DNA from: an archaeon
GTDB lineage: Archaea > Nanobdellota > Nanobdellia > Woesearchaeales > GW2011-AR15
Length of the DNA: 43,366 bases
Assembly: GCA_018671515.1 (NCBI GenBank)
Contig: JABHHN010000079.1
Coordinates: 1-43,366, forward strand
Direction of reading: 5' to 3'
Shown: positions 1 to 6,636 of the stretch, piece after piece
Layout of the letters: each line of letters begins with the position of its first letter
Position numbering within the stretch: the first letter of the stretch is position 1
Notes under the pieces: model-generated
Seen by the model: only the letters and a program-made list of their open reading frames with translations
Told to the model about the DNA's origin: nothing
Databases searched by the model: none
Position numbers and translations under genes: made by a program

Positions 1-2
1 AA

Positions 3-116
3 ACTCAAAAAGTAGAATTTCTGACAAGAGTAATTGCATTTAATATAGATCGATTGATAAGATTGAACAAAAAAGTTATTCTGATAATAATCAGAATAAC
101 AAGGGTTTCATATTAG
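3..116 (+). CDS. Possible 3' end of an upstream gene (partial, unrecognised)
   Basis: One frame is open from the window edge to TAG at 114-116, giving 37 residues rich in Ile, Arg and Lys. I do not recognise it. By synteny the gene before pop5 in archaea is often another RNase P subunit (Rpp30), but no Rpp30 motif is visible. An 11-bp perfect inverted repeat (75-100) lies inside the frame, and CTG and CGA codons, uncommon in neighbouring genes, occur in it. Both weaken the coding case. It may be only a chance open frame. Confidence 0.22.
   Translation, partial: TQKVEFLTRVIAFNIDRLIRLNKKVILIIIRITRVSY
75..100. repeat. Perfect 11-bp inverted repeat (hairpin)
   Basis: Arms GTTATTCTGAT and ATCAGAATAAC surround a 4-nt AATA loop. 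No T-run follows on the plus strand, so it is not an obvious terminator for rightward transcription. It lies upstream of the promoter of the RNase P/proteasome operon. Confidence 0.6.
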
Positions 117-182
117 CCTACATAATTTAAGAAGGAAATTCAACAATTCCAACCTAAAATTTTATAAATGATAAATTAATTC

Positions 183-190
183 TTTATAAA
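183..190 (+). promoter_or_regulatory. TATA box for the rnp2-psmA operon
   Basis: TTTATAAA is followed by a purine-rich stretch (191-222). With the usual archaeal 25-nt spacing, transcription would start near 210-215, leaving a short leader before ATG 240. Confidence 0.45.
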
Positions 191-239
191 GGAGAGAGAA
201 GAGAAAGGAGATAGATTAAATATTTCTCATTAAAAAATC

Positions 240-578
240 ATGGAAAAACTTAAACCATTATTACCAGTATTAAAAGAAAAGAAAAGATATGTTGTTTTCT
301 CCATAATCTCTAAAAAAAATGAAAATATTGACCAAATATTTACACTTATAGAAAAAAATTATAAAAAATTATTTGGTGAATTTGGTCTTGCAGATGCTGG
401 ATTAATGTATTTAAAAAACAAGTCATTAAATAATAAAGGTATAATTAGAATAAATAGAAAATGTGTGGATAAACTTAAAACCTCATTTACTTTACTAAAT
501 GAAGATTTTATAGTTGACTGTGCTGGAATAAGTGGAATACTAAAAAAGGCAGAATACAAATATGTAAAAAATATTTAA
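240..578 (+). CDS. rnp2: RNase P protein component 2 (Pop5)
   Basis: This 112-residue protein begins with the Pop5 pattern: a short Leu/Pro-rich start, then LKEKKRYVVFSIIS, which forms the first strand of the Pop5 fold. Pop5 pairs with Rpp30 in the protein moiety of archaeal RNase P, which removes 5' leaders from pre-tRNAs. Length fits the family (about 105-130). The nearest purine-rich SD-like stretch (around 214-220) is too far for a normal SD, so initiation is probably on a short leader. The proteasome alpha gene follows 53 nt later, a common archaeal arrangement. No Rpp30, Rpp29 or Rpp21 gene is visible here. Identification rests on the N-terminal motif and on synteny. Confidence 0.82.
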   Translation: MEKLKPLLPVLKEKKRYVVFSIISKKNENIDQIFTLIEKNYKKLFGEFGLADAGLMYLKNKSLNNKGIIRINRKCVDKLKTSFTLLNEDFIVDCAGISGILKKAEYKYVKNI

Positions 579-631
579 TCAGATTAATAAAATAATAATA
601 ACATAAAAAAAGAGAACGAGGAAAAGAAAAA

Positions 632-1348
632 ATGCAACCAATGGATCACCAAATGATGGGGTATGACAGGGCAATTACAATGTTTAGTCCTGATGGCCGT
701 CTACTACAAGTAGAATATGCTAAAAAAACAGTTAAACAAGGATCAACAGCTATAGGTATGAGTTGTAAAGACGGAGTACTTTTAGTAACTGATAAAAGAA
801 TTGTTGATAAATTAATAATTCCTGATTCAGTAGAAAAAATATGGAAAATTGAAGATCATATAATGATAACAGCTGCTGGAATAATAAGTGACGCTAGAGT
901 CTTAATTGACAGAGCACAAGTAAGAGCTCAACAACATATGGTAACATATGACTCACCAATTGATATATTAGCAGTTGTTAGAGATTTATGTAATCTAAAA
1001 CAAATCTGCACACAATCAGGTGGATTAAGACCATTTGGTGTATCACTATTAATTGCAGGAATTGATAATGGAACTCCGAAATTATATGAAACAGACCCTA
1101 CAGGAATCTATTTCAGATATAGAGCGACAGCAATTGGCGAAGGGGAAAATGAAATTGAAGAAATTCTTTATAAAGATTTCAAAGACACAATGACAATTGA
1201 TGAAGGATTAAAATTATCAGTAAATGCACTAAAAAAAGTTCTTGAAGAAAATATAAAACCTGAAAGAATCGATGCTGCATTTATCAAATTAGGAGATAAT
1301 AAATTCACAAAAGTAACAAAAAAAAGAATTGCTGAACTGATGAAATGA
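632..1348 (+). CDS. psmA: Proteasome subunit alpha
   Basis: The 238-residue protein has the proteasome alpha signature YDRAITMFSPDGRLLQVEYA at residues 11-30, including the N-terminal helix that gates the 20S pore. Alpha subunits form the outer rings of the 20S core; they are non-catalytic and dock the PAN/Cdc48-type unfoldase. Length is typical. Start ATG 632 is preceded by a GAGG-like sequence near 617-622; ATG 641 is an in-frame alternative, since residues 1-10 contain several Met codons. It sits between Pop5 and SBDS as in many archaea. No beta subunit or unfoldase gene is in the window. Confidence 0.96.
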   Translation: MQPMDHQMMGYDRAITMFSPDGRLLQVEYAKKTVKQGSTAIGMSCKDGVLLVTDKRIVDKLIIPDSVEKIWKIEDHIMITAAGIISDARVLIDRAQVRAQQHMVTYDSPIDILAVVRDLCNLKQICTQSGGLRPFGVSLLIAGIDNGTPKLYETDPTGIYFRYRATAIGEGENEIEEILYKDFKDTMTIDEGLKLSVNALKKVLEENIKPERIDAAFIKLGDNKFTKVTKKRIAELMK

Positions 1349-1380
1349 TTCAGTCACAGTTATATACGAGGTGTTAGACA

Positions 1381-2097
1381 ATGAAACCAGGAATAATAGC
1401 AAAAGAAAGTGTTAAACTAAATATAGCCAGATTAAAAAAAGGTGGAGAAACATTTGAAATTGTATTAAATCCGGAAAAAATTGTTGAGCTAAAAGAAGGA
1501 AAAATTAAAGATGTTCGAGATGTTGTTGAATCAGAAAAAATTTTCTCAGATGCTAAAAGAGGCTTATTTGCTTCAACTATCCATCTGCAATCAACTTTTT
1601 CTACAGAGGATGAAATAAAAATAATAGAAATCATTCTTAAAGAAGGAGAAATACAACTAACTCAAGAATATAGAGAAAAGATTAGAGAAGACAAAAAAAG
1701 GAGAATAATAGATATTATCGTAAGAAATGCTATAGATCCTAGAACTAATCTTCCTCATCCAAGGATAAGGATAGAAAATTCCTTTGAAGAAATAAAAGTA
1801 AGGATTGATGAATTCAAAGATCCAGAATCTCAAGTCAATGATGTAATTACTTCATTGAGACCTATTCTTCCAATAAAATTTGCAACTAAACAAATTACTA
1901 TTACAATACCTGCTAAATTCGCAGGAGCTGGAAGTAATTTTGTAAGAAGATTTGGAAAAATAAGTAATGAGAACTGGTTAAATGATGGTTCATGGAGTTG
2001 TGTAATAGAAATTCCTGCAGGATTGCAGAATGATTTATTTGATCAATTAAATGGATTAACACATGGTGATTTTCAATCAGAAATAAACGAGAAATAA
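1381..2097 (+). CDS. Ribosome maturation protein SDO1/SBDS
   Basis: This 238-residue protein is the SBDS orthologue. Residues about 10-95 form the FYSH domain (KLNIARLKKGGETFEIVLNP), followed by the helical middle domain and a ferredoxin-like C-terminal domain. In eukaryotes SBDS works with EFL1 to release eIF6 from the large subunit; archaeal SBDS is believed to act in a related 50S maturation step, though less is proven. A GAGGTG motif around 1369-1374 lies about 6 nt before ATG 1381. It is followed by the exosome genes, the classical archaeal SBDS-rrp4-rrp41-rrp42 superoperon, with only 19 nt to the chosen rrp4 start. Confidence 0.95.
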   Translation: MKPGIIAKESVKLNIARLKKGGETFEIVLNPEKIVELKEGKIKDVRDVVESEKIFSDAKRGLFASTIHLQSTFSTEDEIKIIEIILKEGEIQLTQEYREKIREDKKRRIIDIIVRNAIDPRTNLPHPRIRIENSFEEIKVRIDEFKDPESQVNDVITSLRPILPIKFATKQITITIPAKFAGAGSNFVRRFGKISNENWLNDGSWSCVIEIPAGLQNDLFDQLNGLTHGDFQSEINEK

Positions 2098-2116
2098 TTC
2101 TAAGGTGAAAAGAAAA

Positions 2117-2821
2117 ATGACAGAAAGTAAATTAATGGTAGGTAATAAGGATATTGTTGTCCCAGGTGATATATTGGCGACAGGTATGGAATATTTACCA
2201 AGCCAAGGAACATATAGGAAGGGTAATGAAATAATTTCCTCATTGTTAGGTTTGGTAAGAGTAGAAGGTAAAGTAATAAATTTAATTCCTTTATCAGGAG
2301 CATATCTTCCTAAAAAAGGAGATACAATAATAGGAAAGGTTATAGACATAAATTTAAATGGCTGGAGACTAAAAACCAATTCTGCATATTCTGCACTTTT
2401 ATCTATGAAAGATGGAAGTAATGAATATATAAGACGAGGTGCAGATCTTAGCGAGTATTATGAGATTGGTGACTATGTTATTTGTAAAATTACAAATGTA
2501 ACAAGTCAGATGCTTATAGATTTGACAGTAAAAAGTCCTGGACTTGGAAAACTTGAAGGTGGAAGAATAATTTCAGTTACTCCTACAAAAGTTCCAAGAA
2601 TAATTGGTAAGCAAGGTTCAATGGTATCTATGATAAAATCAGCAACAGGTACAAATATACTTGTTGGACAAAATGGATATGTATGGGTCAAAGGTGAACC
2701 AAAAGGAGAAATCCTTACTGTAAAAACAATAAAAAATATAGAAAAAAATAGCCATAGAAGTGGACTTACTGAAGAAATAAAACAGTATCTTAAGAATAAC
2801 GGTGGTAAAGATGGCATATAA
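2117..2821 (+). CDS. rrp4: Exosome RNA-binding subunit Rrp4
   Basis: This is a cap subunit of the archaeal exosome. It has an N-terminal domain (VPGD near residue 16), an S1 domain (about 66-138) and a KH domain with its GxxG loop GKQG (about 164-167). Rrp4 sits on the Rrp41-Rrp42 ring, recruits RNA and favours poly(A)-rich substrates. ATG 2117 was chosen because AAGGTG (2102-2107) lies about 9 nt upstream; the in-frame GTG at 2105 is part of that motif. The 3' end overlaps rrp41 by 11 nt, implying translational coupling. The 234-residue length is normal. Confidence 0.95.
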   Translation: MTESKLMVGNKDIVVPGDILATGMEYLPSQGTYRKGNEIISSLLGLVRVEGKVINLIPLSGAYLPKKGDTIIGKVIDINLNGWRLKTNSAYSALLSMKDGSNEYIRRGADLSEYYEIGDYVICKITNVTSQMLIDLTVKSPGLGKLEGGRIISVTPTKVPRIIGKQGSMVSMIKSATGTNILVGQNGYVWVKGEPKGEILTVKTIKNIEKNSHRSGLTEEIKQYLKNNGGKDGI

Positions 2822-3512
2822 GAAAAGAATTGATGGAAGAAAATTTGATGAAATGAGGCCTATTGAAGCAAAAGTAGGAGTTATTGATAGAGCTGTAGGT
2901 TCATCTTATTTTAAGATTGGAAAAACAATTGCTTATGCAGCAGTCTACGGTCCTAGAGAACTATTTCCTAGATTTATGCAAAATCCAACAAAAGCATTAT
3001 TAAGAACACATTACAATATGATGCCGTTTTCAGGAAGTGGAGACAGAGTTAGACCAGGACCTTCAAGAAGAAGTAAAGAAATTTCTTTAGTTACTAAACA
3101 CGCTCTTGAACCTGTACTAAAATTAGATGATTTCCCAAATGCTGTTGTAGATGTGTTTATTGAGCTTCCACAAACAGATGCAGGAAGTAGATGTGCAGGA
3201 ATATGTGCAGCTTCAATGGCTCTTGCAGACGCGGGAATCACAATGAAAGATCTTGTTGGTGCTATATCTGTTGGAATTGTCGATGGACAAGTACTTGTAG
3301 ATTTAGATTACCAAGAAGAAGCATTCGATGGAATTGTTTCAGATGTCCCTATTGCAATTATACCTAGCACAGGTGAATTGACATTATTACAAATGGATGG
3401 ACAAATATCAAAGGATGATCTTATGAAAGGTCTTGAAATGGGAAAGAAAGCAATAACCCAAATAATGGATGTCCAAAGGGCAGCATTAAAAGCAAAATTC
3501 AAAGGTGAATGA
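2811..3512 (+). CDS. rrp41: Exosome catalytic subunit Rrp41
   Basis: This RNase PH-fold protein is the active phosphorolytic subunit of the hexameric exosome ring, degrading RNA 3'-5' and adding A-rich tails. The N-terminus has RIDGRKFDEMRP. The phosphate-binding segment DAGSR is at about 123-127 and the acidic active-site region includes the VSDVP Asp at about 178. ATG 2811 follows GGTGG (2801-2805) by 5 nt; the GTG at 2802 is inside that motif. It overlaps rrp4 upstream and meets rrp42 with an ATGA overlap at 3509-3512. The 233-residue length is typical. Confidence 0.96.
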   Translation: MAYKKRIDGRKFDEMRPIEAKVGVIDRAVGSSYFKIGKTIAYAAVYGPRELFPRFMQNPTKALLRTHYNMMPFSGSGDRVRPGPSRRSKEISLVTKHALEPVLKLDDFPNAVVDVFIELPQTDAGSRCAGICAASMALADAGITMKDLVGAISVGIVDGQVLVDLDYQEEAFDGIVSDVPIAIIPSTGELTLLQMDGQISKDDLMKGLEMGKKAITQIMDVQRAALKAKFKGE

Positions 3513-3514
3513 GG

Positions 3515-4306
3515 ATGGATCAAAGAGTTAAAAATCATATATTAAAATATTTAAGTCAAGGACTTAGATTTGACGGTAGAAAATCTGATGAAATCAGAGA
3601 TATTTCAATAGAATATGATGTATCAAAAACTGCTGAAGGTTCTGTTAAAGTTAAATTAGGTGAAACAGAAGTACTTGTAGGAGTAAAATTAGAAGTAGGT
3701 AAACCTTATCCTGATAAGCAAGATGAAGGAACAATCATGGTAAATGTAGAATTATTACCTTTAAGTTCACCAGATTTTGAAAGTGGACCTCCAAGTCTTC
3801 AAGCAATTGAACTTGCAAGAGTCATAGATAGAGGTATGAGAGAATCAAATGCTGTTGATTTCAAGAATCTATGTATTGAAAAAGGAGAAGCAGTCTGGAA
3901 TATATTAATTGATGTATGTACATTAAACGACGCAGGAAATCTACTTGATGCTGCGGGAATAGGTATGCTTGCTGCATTGCAAAATACTTATTATCCTAAA
4001 CTTGAAGATGGTAAAATAAACTACAAAGAAAAAACAGATAAGAAACTAGGTTTGAAATTATCTCCAATGCCAGTTACGGTCTATAAATTAGGTAGTTATT
4101 TTATAGTTGACCCTCTAAAAGATGAAGAAATGGCAGCTGATGCAAGATTAACAGTTACAACAATTTCAGATGGTACTATCTGTGCATTACAAAAAGGAGG
4201 AGATCTTCCTTTGACACTAGATGATATCGACAAAATGCTTGATCTTGCAATTGTTAAAGCAAATGAAATAAGAAAAAGTATAGGTGATAAAAATGCCAAA
4301 AAGTGA
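3515..4306 (+). CDS. rrp42: Exosome subunit Rrp42
   Basis: This second RNase PH-fold subunit alternates with Rrp41 in the exosome ring and contributes to RNA binding without its own phosphorolytic site. It shows FDGRKSDEIRDI near the N-terminus and the DAAGIGMLAAL helix mid-protein. Two starts are possible: ATG 3509, which overlaps the rrp41 stop, or ATG 3515, which sits 6 nt after GGTGA (3504-3508). I chose 3515 on motif spacing. Length is about 263 residues. Its last codons overlap the start of rpoK, so the exosome and polymerase genes are translationally linked. Confidence 0.94.
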   Translation: MDQRVKNHILKYLSQGLRFDGRKSDEIRDISIEYDVSKTAEGSVKVKLGETEVLVGVKLEVGKPYPDKQDEGTIMVNVELLPLSSPDFESGPPSLQAIELARVIDRGMRESNAVDFKNLCIEKGEAVWNILIDVCTLNDAGNLLDAAGIGMLAALQNTYYPKLEDGKINYKEKTDKKLGLKLSPMPVTVYKLGSYFIVDPLKDEEMAADARLTVTTISDGTICALQKGGDLPLTLDDIDKMLDLAIVKANEIRKSIGDKNAKK

Positions 4307-4526
4307 ACAAATGGAATACACCAAATATGAAAAAGCAAGATTAATAGGAGCTAGAGCAACCCAAATTTCAATGGGTGCTCCAAGTACTCTTAAACTTTCA
4401 AAGAAAGTAATGGAAGAAATTAGATACAATCCTATTGAAATCGCTAAATTAGAATATGAAGCTGGAAAAATTCCTATAGAAGTTAGAAGAACTTCAAGAC
4501 ATGGTGAAGTAACAACAAAGGAATAA
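4293..4526 (+). CDS. rpoK: DNA-directed RNA polymerase subunit K (Rpb6 homologue)
   Basis: The 77-residue protein matches archaeal RpoK/Rpb6: YTKYEKARLIGARATQIS followed by MGAP, then a C-terminal IPIEVRRTS strand. RpoK helps assemble and stabilise the polymerase clamp and core. ATG 4293 lies 5 nt after AGGTGA (4282-4287) and inside the end of rrp42; the upstream GTG 4284 belongs to the SD-like motif. RpoK is usually encoded in ribosomal-protein or exosome contexts in archaea, which fits. NAD kinase follows after only 6 nt. Confidence 0.93.
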   Translation: MPKSEQMEYTKYEKARLIGARATQISMGAPSTLKLSKKVMEEIRYNPIEIAKLEYEAGKIPIEVRRTSRHGEVTTKE

Positions 4527-4532
4527 AGACCT

Positions 4533-5309
4533 ATGAAAAATTTTCTTATTATTTTTTATGATGATAATAATCATCATATTATTTCTTCTATTAAAACTAC
4601 ACTAGATAATAATAGTTTAAACTATGATTTATATGAGAGAACTAATCTAAAAAAAGAATTATTTCTCAAAAGAGATTGCATCATAGTCATTGGTGGTGAT
4701 GGAACATTTCTAAGAACATCTCATTTTGTAAAAAATATACCAATGATTGGAATAAATTCAAATCCAAAAAAGAAAGAAGGATTTTTAATGCATGGAAATG
4801 TTGATTATTTCAAAATCATTATTGAATCAATTGTCAAAAATAATTATGGTATGCGAAAACTTATTAGATTAAGATGTAAAATCAATGATAAAGAAATTGA
4901 AGATATTGCATTAAATGATTTCTACATAGGTCCAAAAACACCATATTACCTATATAACTATGACATTAAAATTGGAAATATTAAAGAACTTCAAAGAAGT
5001 TCTGGAATACTTGTTTCAACACCTGCTGGGACAACAGCTTGGATTAATTCTGCAGGCGGAGTAAAAATGAATCTTGATTCTACTAAATATCAATATTTGA
5101 TAAGAGAACCATACACAGGTAATCTTATGAATAAATATAAATTAAAAAATGGAATTCTAAATAAAAATCAGAAAATTACTCTTTTTTCAAGATGTGATTC
5201 TGGAATTGTTGTTGCAGATAGTGTAAGTTGTGAATACAATCTTAAAAAAGGAGATAAGGTTGAGATTAGTGTTTCTAAAGATTATTTGAATTATGTTGAT
5301 ATTTCTTAA
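4533..5309 (+). CDS. nadK: NAD kinase
   Basis: NAD kinase makes NADP from NAD and ATP. The diagnostic GGDGT is at residues 54-58. A second NE/D-type motif reads ALNDFYIG near residue 126-133, and the C-terminal all-beta domain carries the SSGILVSTPAGTTAW loop. Length (258) is normal. It starts 6 nt after the rpoK stop with no clear SD of its own, so it is probably read through from the exosome operon. The NADPH link to downstream proC and proA is general metabolism, not a specific inference. Confidence 0.9.
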   Translation: MKNFLIIFYDDNNHHIISSIKTTLDNNSLNYDLYERTNLKKELFLKRDCIIVIGGDGTFLRTSHFVKNIPMIGINSNPKKKEGFLMHGNVDYFKIIIESIVKNNYGMRKLIRLRCKINDKEIEDIALNDFYIGPKTPYYLYNYDIKIGNIKELQRSSGILVSTPAGTTAWINSAGGVKMNLDSTKYQYLIREPYTGNLMNKYKLKNGILNKNQKITLFSRCDSGIVVADSVSCEYNLKKGDKVEISVSKDYLNYVDIS

Positions 5310-5394
5310 ATTATATATCATAATAATCACATACCTAAACAATTTATTCTTTACTACCAACAATTATTTAACTTAGACATAATAAATTAATATA

Positions 5395-5883
5395 ATGCAA
5401 ATTAAAAAAGCAACTCTTAGTGATGTAAAAGAACTTGTAAAAATTTGGAATTCTTTTGTTAAAGAGCATGATAATACAGTAATCAAAAAATCTCCTGAAA
5501 AAAAAATCAGAAGAAATATGGTTCATACATCAGATGTCATTTTCGAAAAATGGATATCAAAATGTATCAGATCAAAATTAGGGTATGTAATCATTGCCAT
5601 TGATAATAATAAAATTATCGGATATATGTTATGTACCATAAAAAAATATGATGAAATTTTCAAACTCAAATACTATGGTTCAATTAATGATATTTATATA
5701 ATGAAAAAATATCGCGGAAAAGGTATAAGTTCTAAATTAAAAGATGAATCAATAAAATGGTTTAAATCTAAAAAAATTAAATATATAAGTCTTTCATTTA
5801 ATTCTGAAAATTCTCTACCTTATAAAATTTATAAAAAATGGGGATTTAAAGATGAATATACAGAAATGTGGAAGGAAATTTAA
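5395..5883 (+). CDS. GNAT family N-acetyltransferase
   Basis: This 162-residue protein shows the GNAT fold. It has an N-terminal IKKATLSDVKELVKIWN helix, a beta-4/alpha-3 acetyl-CoA pyrophosphate loop RGKGIS (residues 107-112), and the C-terminal SLPYKIYKKWGFK motif typical of substrate-acetylating GNATs. The substrate is unknown. It has no SD-like sequence and an A/T-rich upstream region, suggesting a leaderless transcript separate from nadK (85-nt gap). It is convergent with the VOC gene. The C-terminal YxKWGF pattern resembles RimI-like or small-molecule acetyltransferases, but the substrate cannot be told from sequence. Confidence 0.85.
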   Translation: MQIKKATLSDVKELVKIWNSFVKEHDNTVIKKSPEKKIRRNMVHTSDVIFEKWISKCIRSKLGYVIIAIDNNKIIGYMLCTIKKYDEIFKLKYYGSINDIYIMKKYRGKGISSKLKDESIKWFKSKKIKYISLSFNSENSLPYKIYKKWGFKDEYTEMWKEI

Positions 5884-5907
5884 GTTAAAATACTCAATAA
5901 AAAATAA

Positions 5908-6357
5908 TTATTTCTTAGTCCAATTCATTAGTTCAATGATATTTCCTTCTGGATCTTTAGCATAAACACATGTTAATGTTCCAGTTTTAAATTCTTTTTT
6001 TCCAATTTCACCTAGTTTAATTCCTGCATGTGAAATCAATTTTTCCAACACTAATTTAACATCATCAACTTGAAATGCAATATGACCATATCCTTCTCTA
6101 TTTGCAACAATTGGATTTAATTTTTCTAAATTTTTTGTATATTGAAAGATTTCAAGTGTTGGTCCATCTTTTTCATATCCGGGTAATGTTAATTGAATTC
6201 CATTTAAATTAGCATTTTCTATATCTGTTGCTTTATTAAGCCAATCTCCAAATAAATTTGTTTCACGGCCTGTTGGTTTGCAATCAAAAACATTTATGTA
6301 AAAATCTGCCAGTTTTCTCCAGTCCTTACTGATAATATTTGTATGCATATATTTCAT
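5908..6357 (-). CDS. Glyoxalase/bleomycin-resistance (VOC) superfamily protein
   Basis: A single 149-residue VOC protein with two beta-alpha-beta-beta-beta halves. The usual metal-binding quartet appears intact: H5, E69 (in GPTLEIFQY), H92 (in GYGHIAFQVDD) and E142 (in GNIIELMNW). VOC enzymes include glyoxalase I, extradiol dioxygenases, epimerases and antibiotic-binding proteins; this one resembles generic lactoylglutathione-lyase-like proteins, and substrate assignment is not justified. A TATA-like AATTTAAATAAA lies about 25 nt upstream on the minus strand, consistent with a leaderless start. It is monocistronic and convergent with the GNAT gene. Confidence 0.86.
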   Translation of the reverse strand: MKYMHTNIISKDWRKLADFYINVFDCKPTGRETNLFGDWLNKATDIENANLNGIQLTLPGYEKDGPTLEIFQYTKNLEKLNPIVANREGYGHIAFQVDDVKLVLEKLISHAGIKLGEIGKKEFKTGTLTCVYAKDPEGNIIELMNWTKK

Positions 6358-6432
6358 AGTTATAAATAAATCAATATTTTATTTTATTTAAATTTTTTGT
6401 ATGAATGATAATTCTAAAACAACATAGAAAAC

Positions 6433-6441
6433 TTTATAAAT
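6433..6441 (+). promoter_or_regulatory. TATA box for a short transcription unit upstream of proS
   Basis: TTTATAAAT is centred about 26 nt before the ATG at 6463, the archaeal distance expected for a leaderless start. A second TATA-like sequence (around 6590-6602) precedes proS itself, so this box may drive a separate short RNA. Confidence 0.45.
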
Positions 6442-6462
6442 ATTAGAGATATTTTTAAACAG

Positions 6463-6537
6463 ATGAAATTCAATAAAAATCTTATAGATTTTATAAAAAT
6501 CTGGTTATTTGATGTAGTTCCAGCACCCGATTACTAA
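6463..6537 (+). CDS. Candidate leaderless 24-residue peptide upstream of proS
   Basis: The 24-codon ORF is positioned like a leaderless gene behind the TATA box at 6433 and is followed by a T-rich stretch ending in TTTTTT (6548-6553), which could end transcription. The predicted peptide has a hydrophobic/amphipathic middle (LIDFIKIWLFDVV) and ends in PAPDY with two prolines. It could be a genuine micropeptide, a leader related to the downstream prolyl-tRNA synthetase, or a chance ORF in a non-coding RNA. I recognise no homologue. Confidence 0.35.
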   Translation: MKFNKNLIDFIKIWLFDVVPAPDY

Positions 6538-6636
6538 TTTCTCATCGTTTTTTAACAATTATAATTTAATTCAACACATATAACAAATATTATATAGTAA
6601 ATTTATTTACGAAATATACATACTTAGGTGGTAATC

